Under the pieces are notes generated by a model. That model searched no databases, was not told the origin of the DNA, and saw only the letters and a list, made by a program, of their open reading frames with translations. Below are positions 1 to 10,561 of a stretch of DNA of 38,997 bases, in pieces. The stretch's first letter is position 1. Every line of letters starts with the position of its first letter. The stretch comes from Tieghemiomyces parasiticus (lineage: Eukaryota > Kickxellomycota > Dimargaritomycetes > Dimargaritales > Dimargaritaceae): assembly GCA_027575765.1 (NCBI GenBank), contig JANBPT010000390.1:1-38997 (forward strand). Reading direction: 5' to 3'. A program made the position numbers and the translations under genes.

Positions 1-95
1 GACCCAATCACTCTCCGGAACTCATTACCCAGGCCTTCCGCAGCATCAATGGCAGGTTCATAAGCTTTGCCATCTCCGTACCCAAGGATGACTAA
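1..95 (+). CDS. possible 3' end of a gene running in from the left edge
   Basis: One frame stays open from base 3 to a TAA at 93-95 and encodes about 30 residues ending in FAISVPKDD. The composition looks protein-like (mixed hydrophobic and polar, no low complexity), unlike the other two frames, which also close within about 100 bases. The start lies outside the window. I recognise no family from this short tail. A chance open stretch of this length is quite possible, so confidence is low. Confidence 0.25.
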   Translation, partial: PNHSPELITQAFRSINGRFISFAISVPKDD

Positions 96-2215
96 ATCAC
101 GGGGACCCCTAATTCCATCCGCATCGCTTCGAGTAATTGCCTACTAATAGTCCTGCTTGGTGGTAGCTACCAAGCCACATTGCTGACATTGATCTTCTAA
201 TTTTCTGCGCCGTGTAAATTTGGTTATGTAGTTTTTAGCTATAGCTCCTTGATAAAATTGATGTGCCGGTCATCATGGTGAGGTTAATAGTCGATAATGC
301 ACGAAATAAGTCCAGGTGAATCAGACAGGGGATGGGTCGATGGTGCGGTTGTCTGAGACGGAGGGTATAACTTATTGATGGATTGCATCTGCAGGGCTAG
401 CGTTATCAGTTGCCTCCATCATCACCATTGACCCCCCCCGATTCATCACCCGCATCGTGTATAGAGAGGTTTGACATTATGAAGGGTACACTCCTGGCAA
501 TGGTCGGCCGTGCCAAGAGTGGCTGCGATATCCCCTTCATTCGACATTTTCGTTACCCGCCGACTGCCAACGTATCACCCAATACCACCGGTTCTGGATA
601 CTAGTAAGTGGCAACGATAATAACATGCACCCCTTCTGATGAACCAACCGTTGCATTGGGATCTATACAGCGGATCGGTCGGGTGGGCCCGGAACCTATA
701 AAGGCTGAAATGCGTATGGCCCACGTTTGTAACTTCCTTTTCAACGTATCGTCTACCACACGCCTGTGTCATTAGCAACATAACCTCAAACCGTCCCCTT
801 GTTGATTTGATTTACCACGGCACTCGTTGGCTCCCTATACTATACCCTCTACACCGCGTTCGCCTCTCCGCATAGAGTGGTACCCCAGCCACTCGCTAGT
901 GTTTGGCTCCTCCTACAATGTCCTTCGGTACTTCCACGGACTCGGAGCTTGCCGACCAAGGGGTCGATAGGCAGTCTAGCAGCGAAGACCGCTACCTTCA
1001 TCGTAAGCCCGCTATTCTTTGTAGCCGATGAGTAAGCCGGCCCCCCCTCATCCGCCGCCACCCTTCTCCGGTCTATCAAGGCCGTATTTATCCGACACTG
1101 TTTCGGCAATCCCTGTAACACTAATCTAGAAAAAAAAACCTTGCCACGTTGGTTCGATAATCTCTCACTGCTAAAAAGGGTACGCTTTCGGGCCGGTGAT
1201 CGGTACCATCAAAGCAAGGTTCTTAATGCTGATTTGGAGCCATTTGACAATCTAGATCTAGTATGGTGAGGCTAGCGACAAAATAGTCTTGACCATTGTC
1301 CGAGTTCCATGCGGACAGATTCGGAAGCTCGAGATACTGGACTAAAAGTGCTACCAGCGTACCTCAAGGAGGCTACGGGCACATAGTACATGTTAAGGGT
1401 GCCCAGTTAATCGGCAGCCGGAAACTGGATATGATTTTTGGCGCAATGTGATACGTATTAGCCCGGAACTGAGGAGTTGTATAAGCCTGGAGTAGACACC
1501 ATATGGGCTGACGATTGCGATACCCTAGTGGTGGTAGGTGTCTAGGTTGCGATTCATTACGGGCAAGGGGCATTGTGCTATCCCACCAGTGAACCAGGTG
1601 CTTTGGCTGCAGATTCAATAATGCAAGGTTGTCTTTTTCTTACACGTGGTGGGCCAGGCGACAATGGAATGTAAGGTGCAGTGGAGAGAAAAGGTTTACG
1701 GATGACATGACGTCTCGGAAAATGGTGTGATGACATCTACCGGGTACAATCGGTGAGGGAGTGTTACCCATAGCGGTCGGAGTGACTGCTGGTGGGCTGG
1801 GCCGCCTGAAAGTCGGTAACGTCCTCCATCGAGGGAGGGAGGGCGATCACACGCCCTTTGATAATTTAAAATTCCTGAGTCGTGCACAATGACTATACTC
1901 TGGCGACTCAACGGCGTCAGCTTCAACTGTACCAATTATCCAATAACCTTCTCCCTTGCTTAATTAAAAGGGGGGGTATGCCCAGTCGATGGCTCGGTGC
2001 CTTGCTTGATAACTTGCGGTGGTTACAGACCACCTCTCCATTCCCTTCGCCCTCACTTCCTCTCACCCCATTTCGTGTTGCCGCGTTACCACCCGCGCCC
2101 TTCTCGCCAGCACTCGTCTCAACAGGCGCAACACGATTTACCGCGCCATGCGCACCACCCAAACCCCGACCCCCCCCTCCCGCTAACCCCTTAGCACATT
2201 CCTTCACCTCACGAC
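96..2215. other. intergenic, no gene seen
   Basis: About 2.1 kb upstream of the flavin monooxygenase. Only short, mutually overlapping open frames without recognisable protein sequence or coherent splice structure are present. The last 150 bases (about 2060-2210) are rich in C and T, which fits the 5' leader of the downstream gene. No tRNA was seen. Confidence 0.5.
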
Positions 2216-3817
2216 ATGTCAACCCCCGACCCTCCCTTTCCAAGCGTGTACCAGCGTATTGACGCCGACCCGGAGGCGTTTCGCCAGCAGCTCCAAGACC
2301 ACCCTTACCCGTGGCAGCGGCCGGTCCGACGGATTGCCATCGTTGGCGCCGGGCCTTCGGGACTATGCTGCGCCGCCTCCTTCCGCGCCGCCAACCACCG
2401 AGCCCGTCAAGCCGGCCGTGAGGACGTGCCTTTCCCGACTATCCAGGTGTTTGAACAGAACCACGACGTGGGTGGGGCCTGGCACTACTCTGACAACGTG
2501 GACGCAAGCGTGACGTTCCCGTCGATCGATCCACTCGGTGGCCCATTACCCTCTGCGGCGCCGGCAGTCGAGGATAACCGGTTCGTTGGTAATATATACC
2601 GCAACCTTCAGACCAATTTGCCCGGAGATGTGATGTGCTTCCCAGGTATCCCGTTTGACAAGGATGCACCCATGTTTCAGCACCACCCGGCCGTCCTACG
2701 CTACCTCCAGGACCTGGCCCGGCACTGGCAGGTCCGTGACTGCATCGAATTCAATGCCCGCGTCGAACACCTCGAATGGCAATCAGAGGGAAAGATGTGG
2801 CGCATCCGGGTCGCCCGAACGGCCCCTGTCACTACGGCTGACACCACGGTCAGCGATATCAACCCTGCCATCTCGCACTCGCCCCCAACCCGGTCCGCTG
2901 TGCGGTACGAAACGTTCGACGCTGTCGTGATGTGTAACGGCCACTTTAACGTGCCCTTCGTCCCTCTCCTCCCGGGCTTGCGGGAGGTCGCTGACCGACG
3001 TCTCTGCGAATTACGCCACTCCCGGCAGTACAAGGAACCGTCCCTGGCCCGTGACAAACGAGTCCTGGTCGTCGGCGGGGGTCCTTCGGGCCAGGACATG
3101 ATCCGCGAGATCCTACCCGTGGCTGCCCACGTGTACCACTCGCTATCTGATCCCACTCCGGCTTCTAATGTCCCCCACTTAGCGACTCACCAACCTCCCG
3201 GCACTCCGCACGCCAATCTCGACAGGGTTGGTGCGCTCGCCGGGTTCGACCCCGCTGCCCGGACGGCCCGGTTTGTCGACGGCACCACCATCCCGCTACC
3301 CGACCTAGTCTTGTTTGCCACCGGCTACCTCTACTCGTTCCCAGCCCTGGCCCAACTCCACAGTAATAATCCGGGTTCGCCGGCCAGTTGCCGCTACGAA
3401 CCCGCCGCAACGCCCCCGGATGCTAAAGATTTAGAAGTACTGATCACTGACGGGCGCAATGTACACCAGCTCTTCTTCCAGCTCTTCTATATGCCTAACC
3501 CGACCCTGACCTTCCCGAATATTATGACCCGCGTCGCGCCCTTTCCCATCGCCTACTACCAGGCCCAACTGCTCGCCTGCGTGTACGCCGGCGAGGCTGT
3601 TCTACCGGACGAGCCGACGATGCGGGCATGGTACGCGGAGGAGGTGGCGGGGAAAGAAGGCAAGACCCGCCATCTATTCGGAAACACCGAGGTGGCGTAC
3701 AAGGATGCCCTGGCGGACTGGGTCGACGACCCCCAGGTCCTCCCCCGGGTTCCCTCATCATGGGCAGCGCTGCGGAAACAGGCGTTCGCTCTGCGCCTCC
3801 AGCAATTGGGCTACTAG
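2216..3817 (+). CDS. flavin-containing monooxygenase (FMO-like, 533 aa)
   Basis: Single-exon gene starting at an ATG after a pyrimidine-rich leader. The FAD-binding Rossmann motif GAGPSG is at residues 44-49, followed by the VGGAW element near 85-89 and a segment like the FMO 'NLPGDVMCFP' region near 134-143. The NADPH-binding motif GGGPSG is at 287-292, and the distal FATGY motif is at about 367-371. Such enzymes use NADPH and O2 to oxygenate soft nucleophiles (N or S) or ketones. The length is normal for the family. The FMO fingerprint FxGxxxHxxxY is degenerate here: around 262-272 only the His and Tyr (HSRQY) are kept and the Phe and Gly positions differ. The substrate cannot be told. It is convergent with RPB7, with about 245 bases between the two stop codons. 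Confidence 0.9.
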   Translation: MSTPDPPFPSVYQRIDADPEAFRQQLQDHPYPWQRPVRRIAIVGAGPSGLCCAASFRAANHRARQAGREDVPFPTIQVFEQNHDVGGAWHYSDNVDASVTFPSIDPLGGPLPSAAPAVEDNRFVGNIYRNLQTNLPGDVMCFPGIPFDKDAPMFQHHPAVLRYLQDLARHWQVRDCIEFNARVEHLEWQSEGKMWRIRVARTAPVTTADTTVSDINPAISHSPPTRSAVRYETFDAVVMCNGHFNVPFVPLLPGLREVADRRLCELRHSRQYKEPSLARDKRVLVVGGGPSGQDMIREILPVAAHVYHSLSDPTPASNVPHLATHQPPGTPHANLDRVGALAGFDPAARTARFVDGTTIPLPDLVLFATGYLYSFPALAQLHSNNPGSPASCRYEPAATPPDAKDLEVLITDGRNVHQLFFQLFYMPNPTLTFPNIMTRVAPFPIAYYQAQLLACVYAGEAVLPDEPTMRAWYAEEVAGKEGKTRHLFGNTEVAYKDALADWVDDPQVLPRVPSSWAALRKQAFALRLQQLGY

Positions 3818-4062
3818 ACGAGCGATGAAGGCGGTGACACTGAGACCTACTTATCTGGCTACTGACCCGGCCGCTGTGGTATATGTGTACATTGCAGACC
3901 TTTTATATGAAGTCGGTCAAAGTGGGGGGGTGAAAAAAAATATCAGGCTTTCCGATTAAAAAAGGGGCGTAGCTTGGCTACCCTAAAGTCTACCCGGATG
4001 TCGGGGTCCACAGGATCGTGCGCGGATACAGTTCCTTCGACGGTTGACGTGCTTAGCGTGAT

Positions 4063-5017
4063 CTACTGCCCGATCATGCCCAAGTAATCCTCCTTGATCG
4101 TGCCGATCGCTCGCTATTAAAGGGCGGACAAGCCGGCACCACGGTGGGAGGAGACACAATCCAAGTTAGATAACGGCAGTCAATTAGTAAGGGTTGACGC
4201 TTCCAATGTGAAACAGCTCGAGTCGGGCATTGGTATAATCGCCGAGAGGCTGCGCCTCGTCGATACCTCGCGGCTACTTCCCAAAGCCCTGGCAGTGCAA
4301 TAACTTACGATATCGGTGGGTTCCATTTTGAGACCCATAATCTTCAGCCGAACCAGGGTACCCTTCTCTATGGTCTGGTCCTCAGACTGGAAGCACGGCG
4401 GGTTGCCGTTAGGATCGAACTTCATGTCGCTGGGGATGGCGTGACCCGACACAAACACCACCAGAGGGCCTACATCGACAAAGAACCCCATCTTGCTGAC
4501 GTTCTTGACCACGCCGTCTAGGACTTCGAATTTAAAGGGCTTGAATACAATGGCCTGGTATTCCACGTCGAACTCGGCGGACCCTAGGCCTGGGATCAGC
4601 TTGCCCTTGCCCACCTTAAGCACTTCAACCACCGTTATTACGTAGCCGTACCGACCCGAACATGTGCCCTCGACGTCCTGGTACAATTTCGTCTTGACGA
4701 AATCCTCCATATCCGGCCCGAAGAAGCGCGGGTGGAGGGTGATGGTGTGCTTGAGTTTTTTCTAGGTGCATGATACAAGATAGGGGTGGGTAAAAAAAAG
4801 ATCAAGGTTGTTAGCGGTGGCATTGATAGGGGAGGGATCGGACGGTCGCTGATAAGTTGGGTAGTGGCCTCCGTCTTGGGAAGCGAGCTTTGGAAGCGGC
4901 CAGTGGAAATGAGGGGGAGGTGTTGCGGTGTAACCGAGGAGCCAAATACCGCCATCGTAAACCCCGGTATCAGGGACAGTTAGGGCCTCGGGTATTCTGT
5001 CTTACCAGGAAGAACAT
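4063..5017 (-). CDS. RPB7: RNA polymerase II subunit Rpb7
   Basis: Stalk subunit of RNA polymerase II that pairs with Rpb4 and binds emerging RNA. I rebuilt three exons on the minus strand: 5006-5017 (MFFL only), 4309-4761 and 4063-4113. Introns are 4762-5005 (donor GTAAGA, acceptor TAG) and 4114-4308 (donor GTAAGT, branch-like TACTAAT, acceptor TAG). The joined protein is 171 aa, the usual length. It starts MFFLKKLKHTITLHP and holds EGTCSGRYGY of the N-terminal domain, AIVFKPFKFEVLDG at the domain junction, and the S1/OB domain with SNPP-like GNPPCF. It ends AIGTIKEDYLGMIGQ, matching the conserved Rpb7 C-terminus. Without the two introns both conserved ends would be lost, which supports the model. 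The gene is divergent from PSF2. Confidence 0.95.
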
Positions 5018-5789
5018 CGTGGATGAACCGTAGATAACGAGGAATGTACTGGAACCGTTTACAGAGGTACGCGCGCTAATGGGAGCCGTGGGGTCTTCAC
5101 GGCGGCAACGCCAGGTCGGTTCAGAATGATGCGGGGCGCGGTGGCGACGGCAATGTGCCGGACGGTCAAACGTGGCCTAAGAAACGCAATGTGAGTTAAA
5201 GTAGGGCTACAGTGTTGGATGGGGCACAGACGCCTATGGGTGGACAATGGCACAGAACTAGGTGGGTACGGTAGGGGATGGAATCACCGTGGATAGGTAA
5301 GGCAATAAGGGTACAACGGTAACTGGAAAGTCAAAGAAAAATGTTGAATGCGGCATGAGAGGTCGGCGTTGGCCCTTACGCGCGCAAGGCTACCAGATGG
5401 GCGTGATCCGGGAGCACTCGGCCGGATGGCCCGCCAACATCGCGTAGGTCCGCGATTGCAGAGCCATCCCAATTGTGTGGGCTGGCTTCGCCTCCGCGTC
5501 GTGGGTACAGGGCAGCACACAAGGCACCAGTTCGGAGTTTAGGCCCAGTGGGCTTCTAAGAGAAAACAATGCCGCACGCCTATTCGGGCCAAGTTTAATA
5601 AAGTCCATTGGCACCGCCCCTTTCACCCTCCCAAACGGTGGTACCTCTCGTTCAACTGGCTTCAGTCCTATCCTCTCCATTTAAACGACCGACCCGGTCG
5701 CCACCAGTAGATTCGTACTGCCCAGTGCCCCCCCCTAGCCCGTAATCCGGCACACGGATTCCGCCCTCATTCGACACACCCACTTAACC
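5018..5789. other. intergenic between divergent RPB7 and PSF2
   Basis: About 770 bases presumably holding both promoters. I see no convincing TATA box, gene or repeat. The bases just before the PSF2 ATG are rich in C. Confidence 0.4.
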
Positions 5790-6577
5790 ATGGCCACTCC
5801 TTTGCAGCCCACGCCGAACTTTACTCTCCCGGAATTGGAGTTCATCGCCGGTGACACCCTCGTCACGGTGATGCCTACCCATCGCATGGACACCCTCCAT
5901 TTCATCAGTGTAAGTGGGGCCTAAGCCCGTTGGTCAATCCTTATAGGCAGACACCTCAACTGGTCGCCAAACTTCCACACCGACACTGGCTGGCCCCCCG
6001 TGAGGCCAGCACCCTAACTTCTGAACGGTGGACGTCGCTTTAACCAACTTTATTTAATCCATTGCCTCCTACGCTCTCTCCGGCCCAATATATCCAGGGA
6101 AGCTATGGACCGTTTCGCCCTCCAAACCGTATCGAGATCCCGCTCTGGTTGGCCCGTCTCCTCAAGAAGAAGCGGAGGTGCCATATTCAACCCCCCAGCT
6201 GGCTTGAATGCGGCTACTTGGAACGCAAGTACGAGGAGGAGCAGCGCCAGCCCGACCGATTCAGCGCGCTGCCTTTCCAGTACATGGAGATCGCCCATAC
6301 CTTACTAGAGTGCGCTGAGGATGACGTTCCACAGTCGCACACCATCCAGCGCCTGCTACAGGACCTCCGCGAGATCCGCCAGAGTAAGGCCCGCGCTGGC
6401 CTGGCCGCCGTCAATCCCATCTACCTCCAAATGGACAACCTGAGCGCCGTTGAGCTCAACGAGATCCGCCCCGTATTTAGCCAAGCGTTCAACCAGTTGC
6501 AGCAACTCGAGAGTAATATGGCTGAATATACGGACGCGAACGAGAGTACCCAGGCTTCGACGGCGTACGGTTACTAA
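5790..6577 (+). CDS. PSF2: GINS complex subunit Psf2
   Basis: Subunit of the GINS tetramer, part of the CMG (Cdc45-MCM-GINS) replicative helicase. Exon 1 is 5790-5909 (40 codons, PELEFIAGDTLVTVMP, as at the Psf2 N-terminus). The intron is 5910-6097 (GTAAGT to CAG, phase 0). Exon 2 is 6098-6577, opening with GSYGPFRPPNRIEIPLWLA, the family's conserved 'GPF.p..p..vPLWLA' segment, then CHIQPPSWL, FQYMEIA and the helical C-terminal half with MDNLSAVELNEIRP. The protein is 199 aa, normal for Psf2. The first exon is needed to supply the N-terminal B-domain strand. The gene is convergent with the Mim2-like gene. Confidence 0.94.
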
Positions 6578-6818
6578 GTCGCGGTACGGCACCCTTCGTC
6601 GTTGAGGGACTGTCCAACGCGAGATTGGGGCACCCGGGGGGGGGAGACTCGAAAATCAACGGCTAGACTTAACGACGTAATGATGAAGAATTGATTGTAT
6701 TTGTAGTACATGAAGTGGATAATCTGACTCGGCTGTCAACGGTAGGATCGCGTGCGACATAATGCGGACGGCGAGAGCGCCGTATTCTGAGGCGCAATGA
6801 CCGCCCTCGAGTCCATAG

Positions 6819-7445
6819 CTACCCCTGTGTCAGAAGCGGCCGGTAGTAACGCTGAATGAATTTACCCCAGACTGGTTATGGAAGAAAGTCCGGCCGGGGC
6901 CAGAGGGAAGTATATGGCGGTGTAGAATAGCCGGTAAAGGCACAGTTAGTAAAGCAAGGGGTGGGCAGAATCACCAGCTGTCGAGCCAGTACCGAGGCCC
7001 AGGGTGCCCACTTCGTGGGTTCTCCCTTAGTACCTGGCCGACCCCACCAGCGCCACTTACGCCAGAAAGACGCCCGCCGGCCAAACCAGCGCCCTGCGAA
7101 CGGCACCAAGAACGATCCAAACATGAATTTGATCTGACTGACGATCTCCTCGTACTCGGCATCGGTATCGTAGTCGTAGTCAGCTCCGGCGGAGTCAGAG
7201 TTGGACTCGTAGTCCTGCTGACTGGTGCTCATGAGCGCCTTGGTGATGAGCGAGTCGTTGGTGGAGGGGCCGGTATCGCCTCGCCTGCTGTCCGCGGTGG
7301 GCGAGGGGGTTGAGCGGTCAGAGTCGGTGCTATCGTAGTCGAGGTCCGAATCCACAGTGTCCACGTCCAGACGGGCATCGCTACGTCGCCGCTGCTGGGC
7401 CTCCAGTGTCCGGTAAATCGACTCGGAGAGATACTGCGGCGCCAT
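6819..7445 (-). CDS. MIM2: Mim2-like mitochondrial outer-membrane import protein
   Basis: Mim2 acts with Mim1 in the mitochondrial outer membrane to insert alpha-helical proteins. Exon 1 is 7061-7445, intron 6872-7060 (GTAAGT donor, perfect TACTAAC branch, CAG acceptor, phase 1), and exon 2 is 6819-6871. The joined protein is 145 aa. It has a Ser/Asp-rich N-terminal half (DSDLDYDSTDSD, YDYDTDAEYEE), then one hydrophobic segment at about residues 105-122 (MFGSFLVPFAGRWFG). After it comes GRRASFW, and exon 2 adds LWGKFIQRYY. The order acidic tail, membrane helix with P.G...GRR, then aromatic W-x-W matches fungal Mim2 as I know the family. An unspliced read-through (189 aa) loses this ending, so I prefer the spliced form. 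Identity rests on short motifs. Confidence 0.65.
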
Positions 7446-9560
7446 GGTCGAGTAGGTGGGAAATGGCTAAGGAGGAGGTAGGCGCGGAGGGTTATGTCGA
7501 AAAGTATAGTACAGAGGGCTCCGGTGAAATGGTCGAGAAGTGGACCAGCATGCGTTCTAGAGGGCGATTTACGTTGCGATTGGAATTGGAATATGGAAGA
7601 CAACGGACCGCCGCCACCCGGTCGTGGGGGTCGGCTAAACAGGGAGGGAGAGAAGGTGGTGAGGTCACTTCCCCTCACGCCCTTGTCCGTGACCTCGTAT
7701 GTGGATTTTGAACGGTTGGACCTGCCAGTATTAATTAGGATAGTATGCATCTTAACATCCAGGGAAGCCTGTGCCTCTGGAGCCAGTACTACGTTGGCTT
7801 GGATCCCGCGGTGTTTTACATGGATAGAGGGTATGATCTACAACCGCCCAAAAATTTTAAACGTTGGCCACTGGCAGGTGTGGTCGATATACCATACGAT
7901 TCCATACGTAGCCCACCCCTGTAATCGTACAAAACCGTAAACCCGCTTCCAACGCTGAACGGCAGCCTACCTGTGCTGCACTTGTCACGACAGCCGTGCC
8001 TCTAACGGAAGGCAGCACCCGCTGATTCGTTAATATGGGGCCAGATACATCACCCTGCCCAAGCCCGTGTGGCGCAGAGTCAGTTCCGCACGCACCATCA
8101 TCTCCTGCGTGTTGGCAACGCACGCGACCATCTCTTGTCTTACGGAACAGGGTCTCGGCGCTCTAGCCTTTGGGCCATGGCACAGCGAATTCCAGGTCCG
8201 CTGTGTGCGTTAAGGGGCGGTCGGAATTGCCAGGTTCGTGACGCTCCTTGAGAGGGGTCCCCCTGAATTCACCGTCAGCCCATTTTCGGCGCCGGCGGGC
8301 TCAATCAATGGACATGGATCGCTTTGCTGTCTACTATCTGTTATTAGGGGCCAATCTCACTGATGGTAAGGTGTCGCGACAGTAAGTGACCAGAAGCGAA
8401 TTGACATGACATGGCGAGTGATGCGCGAACTGGGCGACCGCAGTAGGGTAGGAGACGATAATAGATCCAGTTCAATACGGTAATCAGTCATAGGCAAACA
8501 CAGAAATAGAGCCACCAGACGCAAGCCACGGATTGTCAGCTACTATTCGATCAAAGGAGGGTGCGTAATAATAGCTCTATGGGGCGCGGTAGACAGGTGG
8601 TATGATCGCACTACCATTTGCGGACGACGTCGTGCTGACAACGTGTGTAGTACAGTCGATATTTTGTGGGGACTGGCTAATGAGAAACATCAAATCAAGC
8701 ACTCGACTGGTTATTTTCCGAGTGGTCTTCGACGTTTTGGAACCCAGAAATGTACTGGTCTCCGTAGTGGGTGAGGCTGCCGGTGAATGGCTGGGTGCTA
8801 ATTTGTTGGCAACGTTGGGGTGGGAGGAATCAACGAGTGCCTAGGGCAGGAACCACGGCAATACGCTCACCGGTGGAAAAAAAACCTCACTCGTATCAAT
8901 TTCAGTAACGACCCTGCGGGGAGCCGATCGTCCTCGCTGATGGATTTCTGTACACCGGCTGCTGAATACGACATCGCACTAACCAACCCAAGACCGGCGG
9001 TATTACGCGCCGGGATGGTCCAACCTGACGCGTGCTCTCGAAGGTGGACACCTCAGGGCATTGGATCGGCGAAACCCACCCCGAATTGTTACTGAGCTAA
9101 ATGAGGGGCAGGGCCTTACTGGCACAGCTGGCGGTGTAGGCGAGGGGATCCTGATGGGCAGTTCTACAGAAGGGGCCATGTCAATGTCAGTACCACGCCC
9201 CTCGGTCAGGGTCCCGACCTGCGTTACACGTTCACTGCCGCGGTTGGTGATTCAGGGTAATGGGTAGCTCAGAAACGACCATACCGAACAGAATGGCGTC
9301 CGCACGATGGCGCAGCTGTAGTTGTATGTCGCCCATCGGGCAACCTCACATTTCCCCATCTGCACTAGATAATTTTAAGCGTTCCGGGCCGTACGCGAAC
9401 GAGCAGCAGAATGGGCTGCAGACATCCGTTCGCGTAACGAACGTGCAAGAAGGCGACACATGCGCCACTCGCCCTTCATCGACCATCCACGTCTTCCCAA
9501 GCTCCCGTTGCGATCCCCTCGCCACCGCTCTGTACGCGACGCGGCATCATACGGTGCAAC
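7446..9560. other. intergenic, no gene seen
   Basis: About 2.1 kb between the divergent Mim2-like gene and the secreted repeat-protein gene. Open frames here are short, mostly begin with non-ATG codons and show no recognisable sequence. Confidence 0.45.
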
Positions 9561-9568
9561 TATATAAA
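9561..9568 (+). promoter_or_regulatory. TATA box of the secreted repeat-protein gene
   Basis: TATATAAA lies 121 bases upstream of the proposed ATG at 9689, followed by a C/T-rich leader. It is one of the few clear TATA boxes in the window and suggests a regulated, highly expressed gene (inference). Confidence 0.6.
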
Positions 9569-9688
9569 CCCATCGATACCTCCCTTCTACCATGTATATG
9601 CCATCCACTGCTTAGCGTTTCGTCTACCGACCTCGCTCAAACTCACCTACTCCACTTTCTAATCTCCTCACCTACGGCCTCAATCATT

Positions 9689-10561
9689 ATGCGTGCCGCC
9701 ACTACCCTCGCCCTGCTCGGCCTCCTGGCTCTGGTCGGTACCACCGTCGCCACCCCCGCCCCGCAAGAATTTAACGCCATCGAAGACTTCGGTGCCGATG
9801 AGAACGGCGCGGATAATGATATGGATACCGAAATGTCTGACCTCACCAAGCGTGACCTCCAGCGCACCACGGTGACGTCCACCCTGTTCGATGCCCCATT
9901 TATCCTCGACGTCAAGAATCAGAAGACTCACCTCCAGCGCTCCAAGCCCAAGCCCAAGCCCGTCTCCCGTCGCCGCAAGGGCCGCGGTAACAAGTACGTC
10001 TCCCGCAGACCCGGCGTTGGTGGCAGATTCGGCCAACGCTACCGCGCCTCCGGGCCCAAGCGTGGCCGTGGTACTAAAGGCCATCACAAGCGTGACTTCC
10101 AGCGCACCAAAGAGTCATCCTCCATGCTCGCCGCCCCATTTATCCTCGACGTCAAGGAACAAAAAACTCACCTTCAGCGCCCGTCCCGGCCCATTGGTGG
10201 TGCCCACGGTTCTGCCAAGCCCGGCTACGGCCGTTACAAGCGTGACTTCCAGCGCACCAAAGAGTCGTCCTCCACGTTCGCTGCCCCATTTATCCTCGAC
10301 ATCAAGAAGCAGAAGACTCATCTCCAGCGCCCGTCCCGGCCCATTGGTGGTGCCCACGGTTCTGCCAAGCCCGGCTACGGCCGTTATAAGCGTGACATCC
10401 AGCGCACCAAAGAGTCGTCCTCCGTGATCAATGTTCCATTTATCCTTGACGTCAAGAAGCAGAAGACTCATCTCCAGCGCCCGTCCCGGCCCATTGGTGG
10501 TGCTCACGGTTCTTCCAAGCCCGGCTACGGCCACAAACATGCCGGCCATACCAAGTACTAG
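9689..10561 (+). CDS. secreted Kex2-type tandem-repeat preproprotein (290 aa)
   Basis: I recognise no named family. The ATG at 9689 is chosen because it opens a classic signal peptide (about residues 1-21, RAATTLALLGLLALVGTTVA) and follows a TATA box; the same frame is open further upstream but without a signal. An acidic propeptide (about 22-53) ends in Lys-Arg at 54-55. Four units follow, starting at residues 56, 136, 186 and 236, each preceded by KR. Units 2 and 3 are exactly 50 residues; unit 1 is 80, with an Arg/Lys/Gly-rich insert; unit 4 is 55 and ends the protein. All share a core like APFILDVKxQKTHLQR; units 2-4 also share PSRPIGGAHGS and KPGYG. By analogy with Kex2-processed repeat proteins (pheromone precursors, repellents such as Ustilago Rep1), the chain is probably cut into several basic peptides in the Golgi. 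Their role is unknown. Confidence 0.85.
   Translation: MRAATTLALLGLLALVGTTVATPAPQEFNAIEDFGADENGADNDMDTEMSDLTKRDLQRTTVTSTLFDAPFILDVKNQKTHLQRSKPKPKPVSRRRKGRGNKYVSRRPGVGGRFGQRYRASGPKRGRGTKGHHKRDFQRTKESSSMLAAPFILDVKEQKTHLQRPSRPIGGAHGSAKPGYGRYKRDFQRTKESSSTFAAPFILDIKKQKTHLQRPSRPIGGAHGSAKPGYGRYKRDIQRTKESSSVINVPFILDVKKQKTHLQRPSRPIGGAHGSSKPGYGHKHAGHTKY
10094..10561 (+). repeat. 150-bp coding tandem repeat (three units)
   Basis: Units begin at 10094, 10244 and 10394, each just after an AAG-CGT (Lys-Arg) pair, with an exact 150-base period for the first two. The third runs to the stop with a changed tail. By eye the first two units differ at roughly a dozen positions, mostly in their first half; the stretch from PSRPIGG to KPGYG is nearly invariant. 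A diverged first unit at 9854-10093 carries a longer insert. The close match at DNA level suggests recent duplication or gene conversion. Confidence 0.9.

Noticed and set aside
9260..9688. 143-residue upstream extension of the repeat preproprotein
   Set aside because: It contains the TATA box and begins with GTG; the ATG at 9689 opens a clear signal peptide.
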